Of a stretch of DNA of 64,000 nt, positions 1-11,475 are shown piece after piece (position 1 is the stretch's first letter; the number at the start of each line of letters is the position of its first letter). The DNA comes from Periplaneta americana. Its lineage: Eukaryota; Arthropoda; Insecta; Blattodea; Blattidae. Below the pieces are notes generated by a model, which made no database searches, was not told the origin of the DNA, and worked only from the letters and a program-made list of their open reading frames with translations. The DNA is taken from positions 111,107,001 to 111,171,000 of the forward strand of contig NC_091117.1 in assembly GCF_040183065.1 (NCBI RefSeq), given 5' to 3'. Made by a program: the position numbers and the translations under genes.

Positions 1-102
1 CCTGCATTATAATTTTATTTGAAATATTTTGATTTTTGATCAAGATATCCCCCATGCATGTGATTCTTTAATGTGCTATCAAGTTTTATGTAATGTTATT
101 AA

Positions 103-2265
103 CAGAGACTGGAAATTTGGCAGAATGCCTTTTTAAATGTGTTAAATCTATCTTCATTTTGAAAGTAAATCTGTACCTTTGTGATTGAAACGTCACAGTT
201 TTATGTTGCCCTTTTGTGCCTTTTTTAATATAAATGCCTGATTTACAAAATAAATGCTTTTTTTTTTGCCTTTATTCGATTATTTATCTATTATTTATTA
301 ATTTATTATTAAATTGCGTACAGGTATATTTTAATTTATTTCTATAACTGCTACGATGAAAGTGACTTCACCGAATGTATATTATTGTCTTTCAGTCAGT
401 TCATATTTTCTTTGCAACAATGAGTGCTGCCGTGCAAAAAATGTATAACAGTAAGTGTTTTAATTATCGCTTGTGTTTATTTGACAAGGCAACAATGAGT
501 GGGGGTCTAATGTTATTTTTAACAGTTATTTTTCTTTCAGCTTTCATTGCGATGTTGTTGTAGCTAGCAGCAAGATGCCGAAATTGAGTGTTCCTTTACG
601 CAGTAAATTGCAAAGTTACGTTAATACTTTTGGATCCGACATAGTTTGTACTGACGGTAAAGTACTTACATGCAACATATGTGAGCAGTCAGTGAACTAC
701 GAAAAGAAATATTTCATATCAGTACAACCAAACACAAAAATGCACTTTCCAAGGCTACTGAGAAGAAGATTTCTTTGCTTCCAACAGTAATTGCAACATC
801 GAGTCGAAAATCTCAATTTGCATTCGATTTATGTAAAGCTTTTCTTGCTGCTGAAATCCCTTTGTGTGGAAATTACAGAATCCTACATTAAGACAGTTTT
901 TGGAGAAGTATACAAACGAATCTCTGCCTAGCGAGTCAAGTTCGCGAAAATGATATTTAAGTGAATGTTACGATGACACAATGAAAATCATTAAAGATAA
1001 AATTAAAAATAAGATCTGGATTTTATATTGATGAGTCACCTGATCCTATGGGTCTTTTCATTGCCAATGTCATTGTTGGGCCATTAGATCCTTCAGAAGA
1101 TGAATCAATGAAACCATTCCTGCTTACAACAGAGTGTCTGGAGAAAGTTAACAATTCAACTATCGCGCAGTTATTCACCAGTTCGTTACAGTTACTGTGG
1201 CCTGAAGATATTCAATATGACAACGTGTTACTTTTCATCAGTGATGCTGCACCATCCATGAAAAAGGCTGGAATAACTTTAAAAGTGCTATTTCCAAACA
1301 TGCTTCATGTGACCTGCATAACACACGGCTTTCACAGAGTGTCAGAAGAGATACAATGCTTGTTTCCAGATGTCGATAATTTGATTTCCAGTATTAAGAA
1401 GATCTTCTGAAAGCCCCATCAAGAATTCTGACATTTAAATCCATTGCACCAAATATACCTCTGCCCCCCCAAACCTATCATAACGAGATGGGGGACATGG
1501 GTCTCAGCAGCACTTTACTATGCTTCAAATTTCCTGACTATAACTGAGGTGGTGAATGCACTGGAAGAAGAAGCATCTTCAATTGTAGCAGCAAAGAAAC
1601 TTCTCAATTCTTCGGAAGTGAGATTTAACTTTCATTGCGGCCGAGTTTGGTTTCCTACCACAAGTGATCTGCCAGCTTCAAGAAAGAGGGCAGCCTTTGG
1701 CGAAGTCAGTGAAAATTGTGGATGATGCAGTGCAAAGATTGAACAGTGTACCAGGGAAATGGGGTTCATTAGTTAGGGAAAAGTGTAAAAATGTGTTTTC
1801 GAAAAATTGTGATCTTGATAAACTTAGAAACATTTAAAAAAGGTGACAATTCTATTGCAGTTGAAATGGATCCTACAATGATGCTATGTTTTAAATTTGC
1901 TCCAATAACCTCTGTCGAAGTTCAGAGGTCATTTTCTCATATGAGATATGTGTTATCTGACAGGAGACTCAACATAACCCTAGAGAACTTAAAAAAGCAT
2001 TTGGTTGTTGTGTGCAACGAATAAGGCATTGGAATACATAGGCCTTTTAAAAACATGTTTGTGTCAAGTACAACACTAGCATTTTATTTAAAACTTCAAA
2101 GTTTTTTAAAATATGACGATCGAGTTATTGAATAGTGTAATCTAGTAAATAAATGGGTCTAGTTTTTGTAATTGCCTTTTATTGCGTATTTTAGCTATTT
2201 ATAATGCCTTTTTGCCTGCCTATTTTAGCTATTTATGATGCCTTTTAGCCTGATTCATGTCTCTG
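103..2265 (+). mobile_element. degraded hAT transposon with TIRs and 8-bp TSD
   Basis: The ends read CAGAGAC at 103-109 and GTCTCTG at 2259-2265, a perfect 7-bp terminal inverted repeat of the CAGAG type common in hAT elements. The flanks are gttattaa (95-102) and gttaataa (2266-2273), an 8-bp target-site duplication with one mismatch. Several copies of a TGCCTTTT-like word lie just inside both ends (about 126, 208 and 267 on the left, 2173-2250 on the right), as expected for subterminal transposase-binding repeats. The interior carries hAT transposase fragments in several frames. Confidence 0.8.
575..2024 (+). pseudogene. hAT transposase relic (BED-like N-terminus, hAT C-terminal domain)
   Basis: Translated pieces in three frames align in order with a small hAT transposase. 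The first (575-790) starts MPKLSVPLRSKL and holds a C-x2-C pair (TCNIC), resembling the CGGBP1/BED-type finger region. The middle (1048-1410) contains LFISDAAPSMKKAG, the region that holds the second catalytic Asp in hAT enzymes, and VTCITHGFHRV. The last (1791-2024) contains SVEVQRSFSHMRYVLSDRR, the hallmark of the hAT C-terminal dimerisation domain, with the catalytic Glu position (VEVQRSFS). Frameshifts and stops near 790-1040, 1410-1440 and 1725-1790 make it non-functional. It lies inside the 103-2265 element. I infer an old, inactive copy; the exact hAT subfamily is uncertain. Confidence 0.75.
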
Positions 2266-2569
2266 GTTAATAATTTGACTTGTGGATTTTTTTGTTTTTG
2301 TGATATTTCATTTTCGAAAAAAATATTCCATATACATAATTAATTATCTGAAATATGAATTTAAATAAATTTTTCATCAAAACACACTTACTCAGTCTTC
2401 ATTCTCATACTTTTCGTCACTTAGATGCAACATTTTGTCTCAATAGGACTAAAATTACAATGCATTGGAACTTTCTACATGTTGGGAAATGTAGAAAATT
2501 TTGTTTTTGAAAAATAAGCAAGTAATGTTTTTCATGCATCTTATTTGTTCAGAACTACCCTGTACCATA

Positions 2570-4390
2570 TGTTACCCCCTTGGAAACCTTCTTCTTTTCT
2601 TCATTGGACATTTTACTGGGTTTTGCTCTCTTCCTGCTGGAGAGGCCACTGATTTACTTTTTCTGATGCGCATTTTGTCTTTTAGCTCATGTGAAAGGCA
2701 GGGATTAGAATGGAGTCATTTCGTAGAGTCTTTCAATTCCAGACTTCTTACACAATCCATGTTGAACTCACAGTTTGAACAACAGAGAATTCCAATTTCT
2801 TTTTGAGACAAGCACTTCTTTAGCGCAATTGTGCCAAATTACATGAATAAGTCTGTTATTGGCATTATCTTCACAATTTGCTGGGTAAGATTCACTTTTT
2901 TTTTTTTTTTTTGATATGTGTCAACACATCCTTCAGAGGACTGTCTGTTATACCAACACCAGGAATCAAGTCCCTTAGGACAAGATTCGTGGAGCGGATT
3001 ATCATCTTTGGAGATATAGTGCTTCAGTGTACTATAAACAGCAGCCTTCATTTTCTGCACATCAGGAATGTTCTTTGTTATGGCATTCCTGCAATAACTG
3101 GTTAACATGTTGATTTTGTCTATTTTCAAACTACCTTCCTTTCTTCCCCCAAGAGTGACCCCTTTCACACTCCACTCTTTCACCACATTTCAAAGAGCAG
3201 TATTCAGTCGCTTGGCAACACAATTAACACATTCATGTTTTTCAATTATAATTCCCCTTCTAAACACCTGGATGTCATTCAGATGGACATGTGTTTTGGC
3301 ATCACCATCTGAGACCATTTGAGTATATATATCTCATCTATCGCTCTGCAACAGAACGTTTCCATAGAACTTCTGCAGCATCTCTGTCCATTGCATTAGA
3401 AGAACCAGAATAATTATTCTTCTCACATTTACCTGATGCAACATATTTAGCCTGCCATTTATAGTCGCGATGCTGTTATTCCTGGCGTGACTCCTCCTCT
3501 TTGCTTATGTCTTAGGAAGTGAAGGCTCTATAAAGTCTAGGCAGGTAGTATCGTTCGCCATTTTTGTTCTTTTGTTGCCGAGCTACCATACGAGGAATCT
3601 ATTTGCCACACCGTTAAACATTATCATGTCGTAGCTCCTATGATAATAAATCAAACGCACTGTAATTGAGCAAATAATTGAGCGGCAAATAACGTCTTCA
3701 TGTGCCAATGAAAGAGCCAAAATGGCGGGCGATTATATTAAGCATTTATCGAGCCTTAAGAAATGAATAACGTCTTCATAAGCGAATCACAAGACGCACA
3801 CGTTTAAATGTAGCCACCTGCAACACGATTGGCTGCCGGAAATTAGAGCGACGGGACTATATAATATTCAGGGGTATCCTTGTCAAGATCATGTTGAACT
3901 GTTGCACACTTCCCACAATACTAGGAAAGTATATCAAAGTCTAACACTATCCCAGTCAGAAAATCTATAACCACACCAATGCCATAGTTGCTTGTGTCAC
4001 CTCATTTATGCCAGATTACATCATATGAGACACATATACCAATAATTTCTTTGTTTTTTACATCAACATCAACTTCCTTGTGGGCACGACGAACTGTCTC
4101 AGAGGCCAAATTCAAAACTTCATTTGTTTTAATTTTCTCCTCTTCTATCAGACTGTTCAAATCCTCTGCATATGGCTTTGCTCCCAATCAATTCATCCCT
4201 AATCACAGATAAAATTTTTGCACTGCAGCATGACCTTTTTCTATGTCAAGGAATGTTAACTTTTGAAATTCTTGGTGACCTATATAAATTTGCTGCCACA
4301 GATTCACATGCACTGCATTTCACAATAAATTTAGAAGAAATCCTAATTGTTTAGTTATTTCATTTTCGACAGTTTTACTGTTACATTCTG
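2570..4390 (-). pseudogene. Mutator-like (MULE-type) transposase relic, interrupted
   Basis: Reading down the minus strand, the conserved blocks of the arthropod Mutator-like transposase domain appear in order. They are an N-terminal block (about 4390-4190, FIVKCSACESV), the first catalytic region (4187-3960, GICVSYDVIWHK then SNYGIGVVIDF), LDFDILS-YCGKC (about 3950-3900), then after an insertion HRDYKWQ and SGSSNAMDRDAAEVLWKRS (3480-3370), SDGDAKTHVHLND (second acidic block, about 3320), VAKRLNTAL, VTLGGRKEG, NPLHESCPKGLDSWCWYNR (about 2990-2930) and a basic tail to about 2570. Several stops and frameshifts break it. The family name rests on memory of these blocks in multicopy arthropod proteins. 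A short open stretch further up (4960-4870, MSKRGKSMADG...) may be a 5' exon of the same element. Confidence 0.65.
3478..3874. mobile_element. about 0.4 kb insertion with internal fold-back, inside the MULE relic
   Basis: The MULE reading stops at about 3874 and resumes at about 3478, so this segment is inserted. It contains an imperfect inverted repeat: aaggctctataaag...cgttcgccatttt (3521-3575) against aaaatggcgggcgatt...gagccttaagaaa (3717-3773). The word aacgtcttcat also occurs twice (3690 and 3769). Both junctions carry a short tattc/attc word, a possible small target duplication. No open frame. Likely a MITE or fold-back element of unknown family. Confidence 0.5.
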
Positions 4391-4399
4391 CACAAAGTA

Positions 4400-6115
4400 T
4401 AGTGAGGGTCACATAAGAACAGTTCCTAAACAGTAAATATTGCCGTCTTGTCAATGTTGCCAACTGTTACCAGATATCACATATGAAGTAAAATCACAAT
4501 CCTACGTACTGAATGACTTATTTACTTACTGTACTTTACCATTATGTTGGAAAGATATTCTAGCTAATTTAATAACTTGTAACATATTTTCGTAAGCAAA
4601 CTATACGAGCAAGAGATCAACATGTTTGGTATTTTGTCTGGCAATAAGAAATTCATTGGTTTGACTAAACAATTGATTCATGAGACCTAACCTAAAAATG
4701 TATTTTGTTTGACCACAAGAAATTATTAGTACTAACTCCGAAAACCGAATATGACCATGAAATGTATGCTTAAGAATACTTACTCCTAATAATTTTGCTA
4801 TTCTAGTTACAATTGCTGTCTCTGTGAGCATAATTATTACTTCTTCATTATCTTCTTTCGGTTAAATCTGAAAGAACAGAACGCCAGTAGGGGAAGTTAT
4901 CCCCACTCTCGCAGCACACTTTACACTGCCATCTGCCATGCTTTTTCCTCTTTTTGACATTATTGTAATAAAAATCTAAACACGAAAGAAATTCATTAAA
5001 ATATGAAATGGTATTTCTATCAATTACCCACCTACATTATCACACCCAAGTATGTTATTTCTTTATACTTACCTAACTATAGTTTTGAATTGTAACCACA
5101 ACGCAACACATGAAATAACTATTATGTATTAATACTGATATTAATTCATTATTACTATTTTCAAATTTCACTAGCTTCCAGTAACTGGCTCAGAAATCTA
5201 GTACAATTTTAATTTCATGGAACTCCAGTGTGTCTCAGCTGCCAACATAAATAGTTACAAAATCACTACCATTTATAGGATTTGTCAGTATCGAAATTCG
5301 AAACGAAGTTAGCAAAAGAAAATTCAACTTGCAAACATGAAAATCACCACAATTCACTAGCATATGTAGTAATGGGGGAAAAATTGTTAGGTTTCACCCT
5401 TAGGATATGAAGTAAGCTGATCCGGACTAGACATTTTTCACTATTTTACTCAAGACACTGGTATGCACTAATGTATATTCACAACCATTTTACTGATTTT
5501 CATTCTCAGTCACACACTTGGAAAATGCATGTATTTTTTGTTCACTTCTACTTAGGCCTACACATGAATTATCATTTGATGCACCATGTTTTGATGTTTC
5601 TGCTTCACTTACAGTACAAACTGGATTTTCTGCAGTTTTACTTAATTTTTTTTAGCATAAGCTAACTTACCTAACTTGGATTTCTTCGAAGGCCTCTTTT
5701 TTTGTTTTTCTATAACTGTAACTCCATTCTGAATTCAGCCTACACACTACTAGTAATTAAAATAACACTAAAATATTATTAATGTACTTTATTGTTACTT
5801 ATTATGTCACACGAACACACTGAAATGTACGAAACACCACAAGAAAGTAAAACTAATTCATGGAAACTAAACACAAGTGCGAGAATACTGTTCAAATGTA
5901 AACAATGATTCCACCAGAGAAAGTACATAAATCAAATCTCTTATTTTACTTTCTAAAATATGTGAGCTTCATAAAGCATAGAAATATTATATATCTAAAA
6001 TATACTGCACATTTCATAACCAAATCAAAAGTTGTCACGAAAAGTTTGTTTTATGTAAAGTGAATAAGGAATTTGTTTTGACTAAAAGGGCTATTAGAAA
6101 TTAAACCCTCAAGAC
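4400..6115. other. no confident gene; possible MULE 5' region
   Basis: AT-rich DNA. On the minus strand 4831-4601 is open for 76 codons and 4960-4870 for about 30, both just upstream of the MULE relic, so they could be its decayed 5' exons; I recognise no domain in either. The rest of the stretch shows no coding or repeat signal that I can support. Confidence 0.35.
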
Positions 6116-6231
6116 ATTGAACACCGCTTCTGAAATAGGCAACGAGATATACAAGTGGTAAATTTAAAATTAGATTGAACACTGCTTTTGAAATAGGCAA
6201 CGAGCTATACAAGTGGTAAATTTAAAATTAG
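6116..6231. repeat. 58-bp tandem duplication (2 copies)
   Basis: Units 6116-6173 and 6174-6231 begin attgaacac and end ttaaaattag. They differ at only a few positions (for example cgcttctg versus tgcttttg, gagata versus gagcta). A local duplication, not part of a longer array. Confidence 0.9.
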
Positions 6232-6273
6232 GACAATTGAACTCAAAATATTAGAGATGACATTTGCAACAAA

Positions 6274-6813
6274 GTCCACCGAGTTAACTTTGTGGTAGTG
6301 CATCTGCCTCCAGACTAGCCGGCCCGGGTTTGATTCCTGGCAAGGTCAAAGATTTTCATGTAAAATTTCTACTTCAGCGGTAGAACTTCTAATCACTAAA
6401 TTGTGCACCAATATGCCTGGGTTAAATCCCACATCTCTCCGCAGTGCATATGAAGAGAAGGCATATGTCACTGTTGATAGTGATTCGTCCATGGGATGGG
6501 GATGTTAAGCCTGGTGGCTCCTTGCTGCTATTCGAGAGGAGTAGGCTATGTGCTGGCACCGGGTTTCCCCTTCTCCCTTTCTCAACTTCATCATCCTCAC
6601 CCATTCCCTACACTACACTTACACGAACACTTACACATACACTCAGAATAGTACTCGACATAACTCTTCACAGATCCACATCATGCATAGTGTGGCTCGC
6701 CGATGTGGTGTGCAACTTGAAAAGGGTCACAGTTCTGCCATCTATCCACAGTATGTGGAACCCGAATCACGCAAAGTGAAGTGGGTCTAGGCATTAGGCA
6801 CACACACACACAC
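6274..6813 (+). mobile_element. full tRNA-derived SINE (type C, about 540 bp) with 14-bp TSD
   Basis: The target duplication acatttgcaacaaa flanks it exactly (6260-6273 and 6814-6827). The head is tRNA-like, with a B box ggtttgattcc at about 6328-6338. The long body includes gcctgggttaaatccc and ends in a (CA)n run at 6800-6813 rather than poly-A. The two short plus-strand open frames inside are shadows of the repeat. Confidence 0.85.
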
Positions 6814-6827
6814 ACATTTGCAACAAA

Positions 6828-7218
6828 AGAATGGGCATGGAGACTGCAGGAATTTAAAACCTAGTGACACGCAGCGTCAGTTAAATGCTGTCCTGTAAAC
6901 ATTTAAAAATGGCGGAAAATAAAAAACAAATATAGTTTCTTACAATAAAAAGTACGGAGTATTTTTTTTAAAGATAACATTTTTCATAAAAATTGGTCAG
7001 ATTTCACTCATGGCTTACCTCACAATCACTGAGTCTCGTTGAATACAGTACGTGAACGTCATTGAAAGGATACTAATATTAGAGGTCGTACAAAACAGGG
7101 GTTCGTTTTTGCTGGTTGGTGAATATGTACATACTTTATTTTTTTCTCCTTTTCAAAATTTTATGTTTGTGAACTTGAAATATTACATTTCTCAAAATAA
7201 GTTATGCAACATCCAAGT
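6828..7218. other. no gene seen
   Basis: AT-rich filler between two SINEs. No splice-site pair, repeat or protein similarity that I can support. Confidence 0.5.
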
Positions 7219-7495
7219 GTCACTGGTGTAGCTTGGTCAGCTATGGCGCTTGTCTGCCAGTTTGGAGTTGCGCTCAGTCGCAGGTTTGATCCCCGCTTGG
7301 GCTGATTACCTGGTTCAGTTTTTTTCCAAGGATTTCCCCAACTGTAAGGCGAATGTCAGGTAATCTATGGCGAATCCTCTGCCTCATCTCGCCAAATATC
7401 ATCTCGCTATCACCAATCCCATCAGCGCTAAATAACCTAGTAGCTGCTACAGCGTCATTAAATAAAGAAGTAAATAAAACAAAAAAAAAATTCAA
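7219..7495 (+). mobile_element. tRNA-derived SINE (type B)
   Basis: The head is tRNA-like (gtagcttggtcagctatggc, B box ggtttgatccc at about 7284). The body reads ctgattacctggttcag and the tail agcgctaaataacctag ends in an A-rich run at about 7480-7495. Reverse-strand copies of the same family lie at 30468-30716 and, truncated, at 13238-13328, which supports the boundaries. Confidence 0.8.
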
Positions 7496-7535
7496 ATAAA
7501 AGCCTTTATCAAATTACACACCACAAAAGCACTTG

Positions 7536-8394
7536 GTGGGCATGGAGGTAGAGCACTAGACCTCAGTGCTAGAATGTGTAAAAATGATGTACTTGTGTTA
7601 TCCAATTTTCCCTATTAAGAACGAGATTTTATTTATTTGATAGTAATATCGTAAAATAGACAATAAGGTCAAGATTTTTTTATAATCACAATTTAATCAA
7701 AATAATAATTGAAATTATATAATAGTTATAAATAGTTATTTTAAGACTTAAAATTTGAGTGTAGTTGATTCTCAGCTGTTTTACATATTTTGGGGATAGT
7801 GCTGCCCCATCCTCAGTAACGTTTTGTACTGTAATGCAATTACCTTAAATTACTAAAAAATGAAATAATGTGTTTGAAGCGGATAAATATGGCATGTATT
7901 TGATTAATATAAATTGAGATTTGAAGTAATTTTTCAATATTTATCATCAATTAAAATTGTGTGTGTTGATATAATTGTTACAATTTATTATCTTTAAAAT
8001 ATATACTGAAGAATATAAATTAGTTTATAATGTTGATTGAAGTGAAATATTGGTCTAATTGAGAAAGGGCAAATATACTATACAACTTGGTTGATTCACC
8101 GAGATTCATTGATGTAATGTTTGAACAGATTGATGTGTCTTCATTATTGTTGCACTGTTGTCTGACAGCTGCATAGACTGTTTAGGAATTTTTATCAGTT
8201 CTGTTACTATGTTGATTAAATTGTAATGCAATTAAGTAGTCAAATAGAATATTTTTTTCATAAATGGTTTTGTCATTTCCTTTGATTTTGCGTGTAATGT
8301 TCTCCTTCAAATCATTGAAAGTTGAGGGTATGTAGGATAGACTCTCTCCTTCAGGTAACTTCACAGAAAAAAGTATGGTGAGGTCAAATTCAAT
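7536..8394. other. no gene; possible tRNA-like SINE head at 7536-7585
   Basis: The start has a tRNA A-box-like stretch (gggcatggaggtagagcac) with no clear B box. The rest to 8394 is AT-rich. A 60-codon minus-strand frame at 8182-8364 has no features that I recognise. Confidence 0.3.
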
Positions 8395-8680
8395 GATCTT
8401 GATGGCAAGAAGTTCCTGCAGAAGATGTGGTTGTCAAAGACACTTTGGATCAGTACTTTGAACTCATGAGAAGTTGTTAATACCATTGACACAGCTCAAT
8501 ATCATCCAGTTGCTCAACGAATTCATAAAAATACATCAGTATTGTATGGTGTTCACTGTTTCGTCGAAAAAGTTGGACCCACTATTCTCTCTGCTGATAT
8601 TGCCCACCAAACTGCGACTTTCAGTGAGTGCATAGGCCAGTGATAACCACGTTGGATTCACGACCTTAAAAAAATGTCAT
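8395..8680 (-). pseudogene. Tc1/mariner-superfamily transposase fragment
   Basis: On the minus strand the reading P-MHSLKVAVWWAISAERIVG, followed after a one-base shift by FFDETVNT and EFVEQLDDIEL, matches the core between the first and second catalytic Asp of IS630/Tc1-mariner-type transposases (W-A/C-I-S-x-R-I-G-P-F-F). Frameshifts and stops follow at once, and neither the N-terminal helix-turn-helix nor the DDE/D end is present. A 5'- and 3'-truncated relic; no TIR found. Confidence 0.65.
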
Positions 8681-10272
8681 ATAGACCAACTGTCAGGCAG
8701 CAAATGGAGTAGCCATCTCTTTGTGTTTATAATAACGTTTATTTTTTCTATGACAGAACATCTTAAGAAATGTGTTCACTTGTGTATTCAGCAATGCTTA
8801 GTGATGCTTCTAACTTGTCAGATAAATGCAGCCTTCTCTTTGACTTTCAAAAGAGTTTTCATAGAGATAGGTAAAATAAATATTGCCATTATTTTTTATG
8901 AAAATGACTGAGTTTAGGATAATGTGATTTTTCACGTGCTCTAAAAAATGCTCTTCACATAAATCTCTACTTTTCAAAATACATCTTTCCGCACTTGTAT
9001 TAGTTCATGCTGTAAATTTAAATTAGCACTGCTAACATCAATCGACATGTGGTTTGCAAATAATAAAAAATCTATTGCCTGAAAATATTCAGATACTCAT
9101 TGATGGCTAGTAAATTCTGATTTAAGTTTTTCCAAAAGGTTGCAACATTGTTCATTCTTTTGATTAGAAATATTGTTTAGTGATTTTAACATACAAAATA
9201 GTAAAGCACTTTATGTAGAAGCTGGGATTTCCATAAATCTAAGCAGTATAGGAATGCTTTTACAGCTGCAAAGCATGATTTATGTTTAAAATATATTTCT
9301 CTTGAAGTCTGCAATTGAGATGATTAAGATCCTCACAGACTTCAGTACCTCTAAAGAATCTGAGGTCACTTATCGAATCTTCATTTTTAGTTACAGAATA
9401 GAAGTTTCCTAAAATAAATAGATTGACAAAAACAAAGAGAAATAAATTAAAAGATTAATTATACACTTAGTAATATTATTTTACTACATAATAAACATGT
9501 CACATTTTCTCCCCATTTCATTACAAAAAATGACTTTTACAGTCCTCTTAGAATCTACATATACATGAAGAGCTTGGTGTTTTGAATAGCACTGTGATAC
9601 AGTATAATTATACTGTCTGTAGTATGTTCCAACACTGAAGCTGTGTTGTTGACGTTATAGCATGTGACTTTATACCAGTAGGTATTCGGCACATTATATG
9701 GAGGTAGGTTCAGGTCGTGAATCGAACGTGGACATTACTATGGCTTATTGTAATGTGATTTCTGTTTTGTGTCTAAAAATTAGCTCTCTACTCATAAGCA
9801 TTACTTTGTAATAATAATAATAATAATAATAATAGTGACAATAAGAATAGTAATGACGATAATAATAGCAATAGTGATAATGATTGAAATGTATTCCTGT
9901 TCAGTTGAATGAAGAAAAGCATGAGCTTTGTATGAGTCACTCTGTATGTAGAAATATGCACAGATGATCATATAGAGTTATGTAATATTTGTTGTACACA
10001 GAGATTTCTTTCGTTGTTTGCATACTGTGTTTGTGTTTGGTGCATTGCCTTTCCCCTCTCTCTCTCAATAAGAGTGAAAATGGGATTAAAATGTGAAAAT
10101 TGAACTTTTAATGTTAAAACTGTAAGAGGATAGGCTTTGAAGTAATATGATGGTTCTGGTTTCATTTTGACCTCAAGTTGGTACTAGTGTAATGTTTATA
10201 ATATTATATTTCTTGAAAGTGCCCTTCAATTTAATGCCAGTTCTCATTATTCTTTTGTTGTGATGTTTTCAG
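8681..10272. other. no gene; probable intron upstream of the dpy-30 last exon
   Basis: AT-rich sequence without a domain-bearing frame, ending at a good splice acceptor (polypyrimidine then ttttcag at 10266-10272). It contains the (TAA)n run at 9809-9834. No upstream dpy-30 exon was found anywhere in 1-10272, so the intron may extend past the window start. Confidence 0.5.
9809..9834. repeat. (TAA)n microsatellite
   Basis: Eight to nine perfect TAA units, followed by a degenerate aat/gat-rich tract to about 9885. Confidence 0.95.
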
Positions 10273-10369
10273 GCCACCAGACCCTATCAACTTTCTAGCT
10301 GGATATCTGCTCAAGAACAAGACACAGTATGATCAGAGCACAGGGATTTCTCCGGCTGCAAGTCAATGA
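10273..10369 (+). CDS. dpy-30: terminal coding exon of a dpy-30 homologue
   Basis: Immediately after the acceptor ttttcag (10266-10272) an exon in phase (one leading G, then 31 codons and TGA at 10367-10369) encodes PPDPINFLAGYLLKNKTQYD plus a short hydrophilic tail. This matches the second helix of the Dpy-30 motif (R-P-x-[DN]-P-I-x-[FY]-L-A-x-[YF]-L-L-K-N-[KN]), the dimerisation/docking helix of the DPY30 subunit of COMPASS/SET1-MLL histone H3K4 methyltransferase complexes in the nucleus. The family protein is about 100 residues, so this is roughly its last third. The upstream exon that should encode the first helix (LP-TR-x-YLDQTVVPILLQGL) is not seen in the window. An AATAAA lies about 77 bases after the stop. 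This is the only clear host-gene exon here. Confidence 0.8.
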
Positions 10370-10445
10370 AACTTCCAGAAAAAATCTCTCTGTGTTATGA
10401 TGGACATTGTTGATTGTGGCATGTTATGTGTTTTTGTGATTAGAC

Positions 10446-10451
10446 AATAAA
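10446..10451 (+). promoter_or_regulatory. polyadenylation signal AATAAA of dpy-30
   Basis: Canonical AATAAA 77 bases after the TGA of the dpy-30 exon, at the right distance for a short 3' UTR. Confidence 0.65.
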
Positions 10452-10849
10452 AGAAAGGTATTCCAGACAGTGAACAATCACCTTGATATGTACTGTATAA
10501 GACACATTACTCTTAAGATAATCATAAAAATATGTCTAAAGTCAAGTCCAAAGTTGATTTGAAAGCATCAGGAAAATTAAGCTATTGCCCAAGTAATTAG
10601 AGATGAAAAATCCAATTGTGCTTAACACTATATAAGTATCTATTGTGAAAACTTTCAGATACAGTTTCTATGCTGTCATTAGAGTTCTTATAACATAGAG
10701 GGTGATTATCAAACAACTTAAGTTAAATAAATCTTGAAACTAAGTATTATAAGAAAAATAATTCATTAATAACGATGTTCCATTTGTAGTTTTTAAGATC
10801 ATGATGCATGTAAGTATAGTTACAGTTATTATTTTAAAAAAGTCTACCA
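10452..10849. other. no gene; downstream of dpy-30
   Basis: AT-rich spacer with no supported feature. Confidence 0.5.
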
Positions 10850-11475
10850 TCATGTTGCATACAGTTCCTGTAATTCTGTTCCCTTTTTGTTGACCACATT
10901 CAATATTGCAACTTCATCATCACTATGATCTTTGTCACTATTTAAATCATTGACATTACTCATTTCATCAAACAGAGAATCATTCTCAAGATGTTTTGCA
11001 ACATGCGAACACATTATAAATAATAATGGTACATTGAAATTATTATTTTTTTTTTTGCAATGGTTATCTAGTGTCTGGGTGAAATCAAGGTGATAATGCC
11101 AGCAAAATGAGTCCAGGATCCAGTGCTGAAAGTTACTCAGCATTTGCGCTTAATGAGTTGAGGAAAAATCTCAATCAGATAACTTGTCCCAACCAGGATT
11201 TGAACCTGGGCCCGCAGTTTTGCAGTCGAACATGCTGCTCACATAGTGGATAAAATCTTTCTTACACCATAATCAAGATACAGGAACTTTCTTTCAACTG
11301 ACCAAAGCTCCATTGTAGCTCATTCTATCGCTAATTTGGAGTAAGCTACTTGCTTCTGTCTCTCTAGACTTGCATAAGGTGTCATCAACCACAGTGCAAT
11401 TTTATAATTTTAGTCAACAAGTGATGCAGTATTCTTAATCCTATGCATCATTGCTGCACAACACTGTTTCACCAA
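10850..11475 (-). pseudogene. PIF/Harbinger transposase (DDE_Tnp_4-like) C-terminal relic
   Basis: Minus strand 11450-11251 reads ALWLMTPYASLERQKQVAYS..., then IE-ATMELWSVERKFLYLDYG. This is the pattern W-L-x-T-P-Y...Y-N...I-E-x-x-F-G-x-L-K-x-R-F around the catalytic Glu of Harbinger nucleases, with one stop. After the SINE at 11041-11250 the reading resumes at about 11040 with NVPLLFIMCSHVAKHLEND (cf. the V-x-C-x-x-L-H-N-I-A helix), an acidic stretch, and a stop at 10850. The N-terminal half, with the first two Asp residues, is not seen. An inactive fragment split by a later SINE. Confidence 0.55.
11041..11250 (-). mobile_element. diverged SINE (type A) inserted in the Harbinger relic
   Basis: On the minus strand the head has the B-box region (cccaggttcaaatcctgg read from 11192-11209), the body aaaatctcaatcagataact, and the tail up to the T-rich run (poly-A in SINE orientation) at about 11046-11057. 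It is clearly older (more diverged) than the copies at 14058 and 15641. The target duplication is not recognisable. Confidence 0.75.

Noticed and set aside
6422..6790. Overlapping frames in the 6.4-6.8 kb region
   Set aside because: Fully inside the type C SINE.
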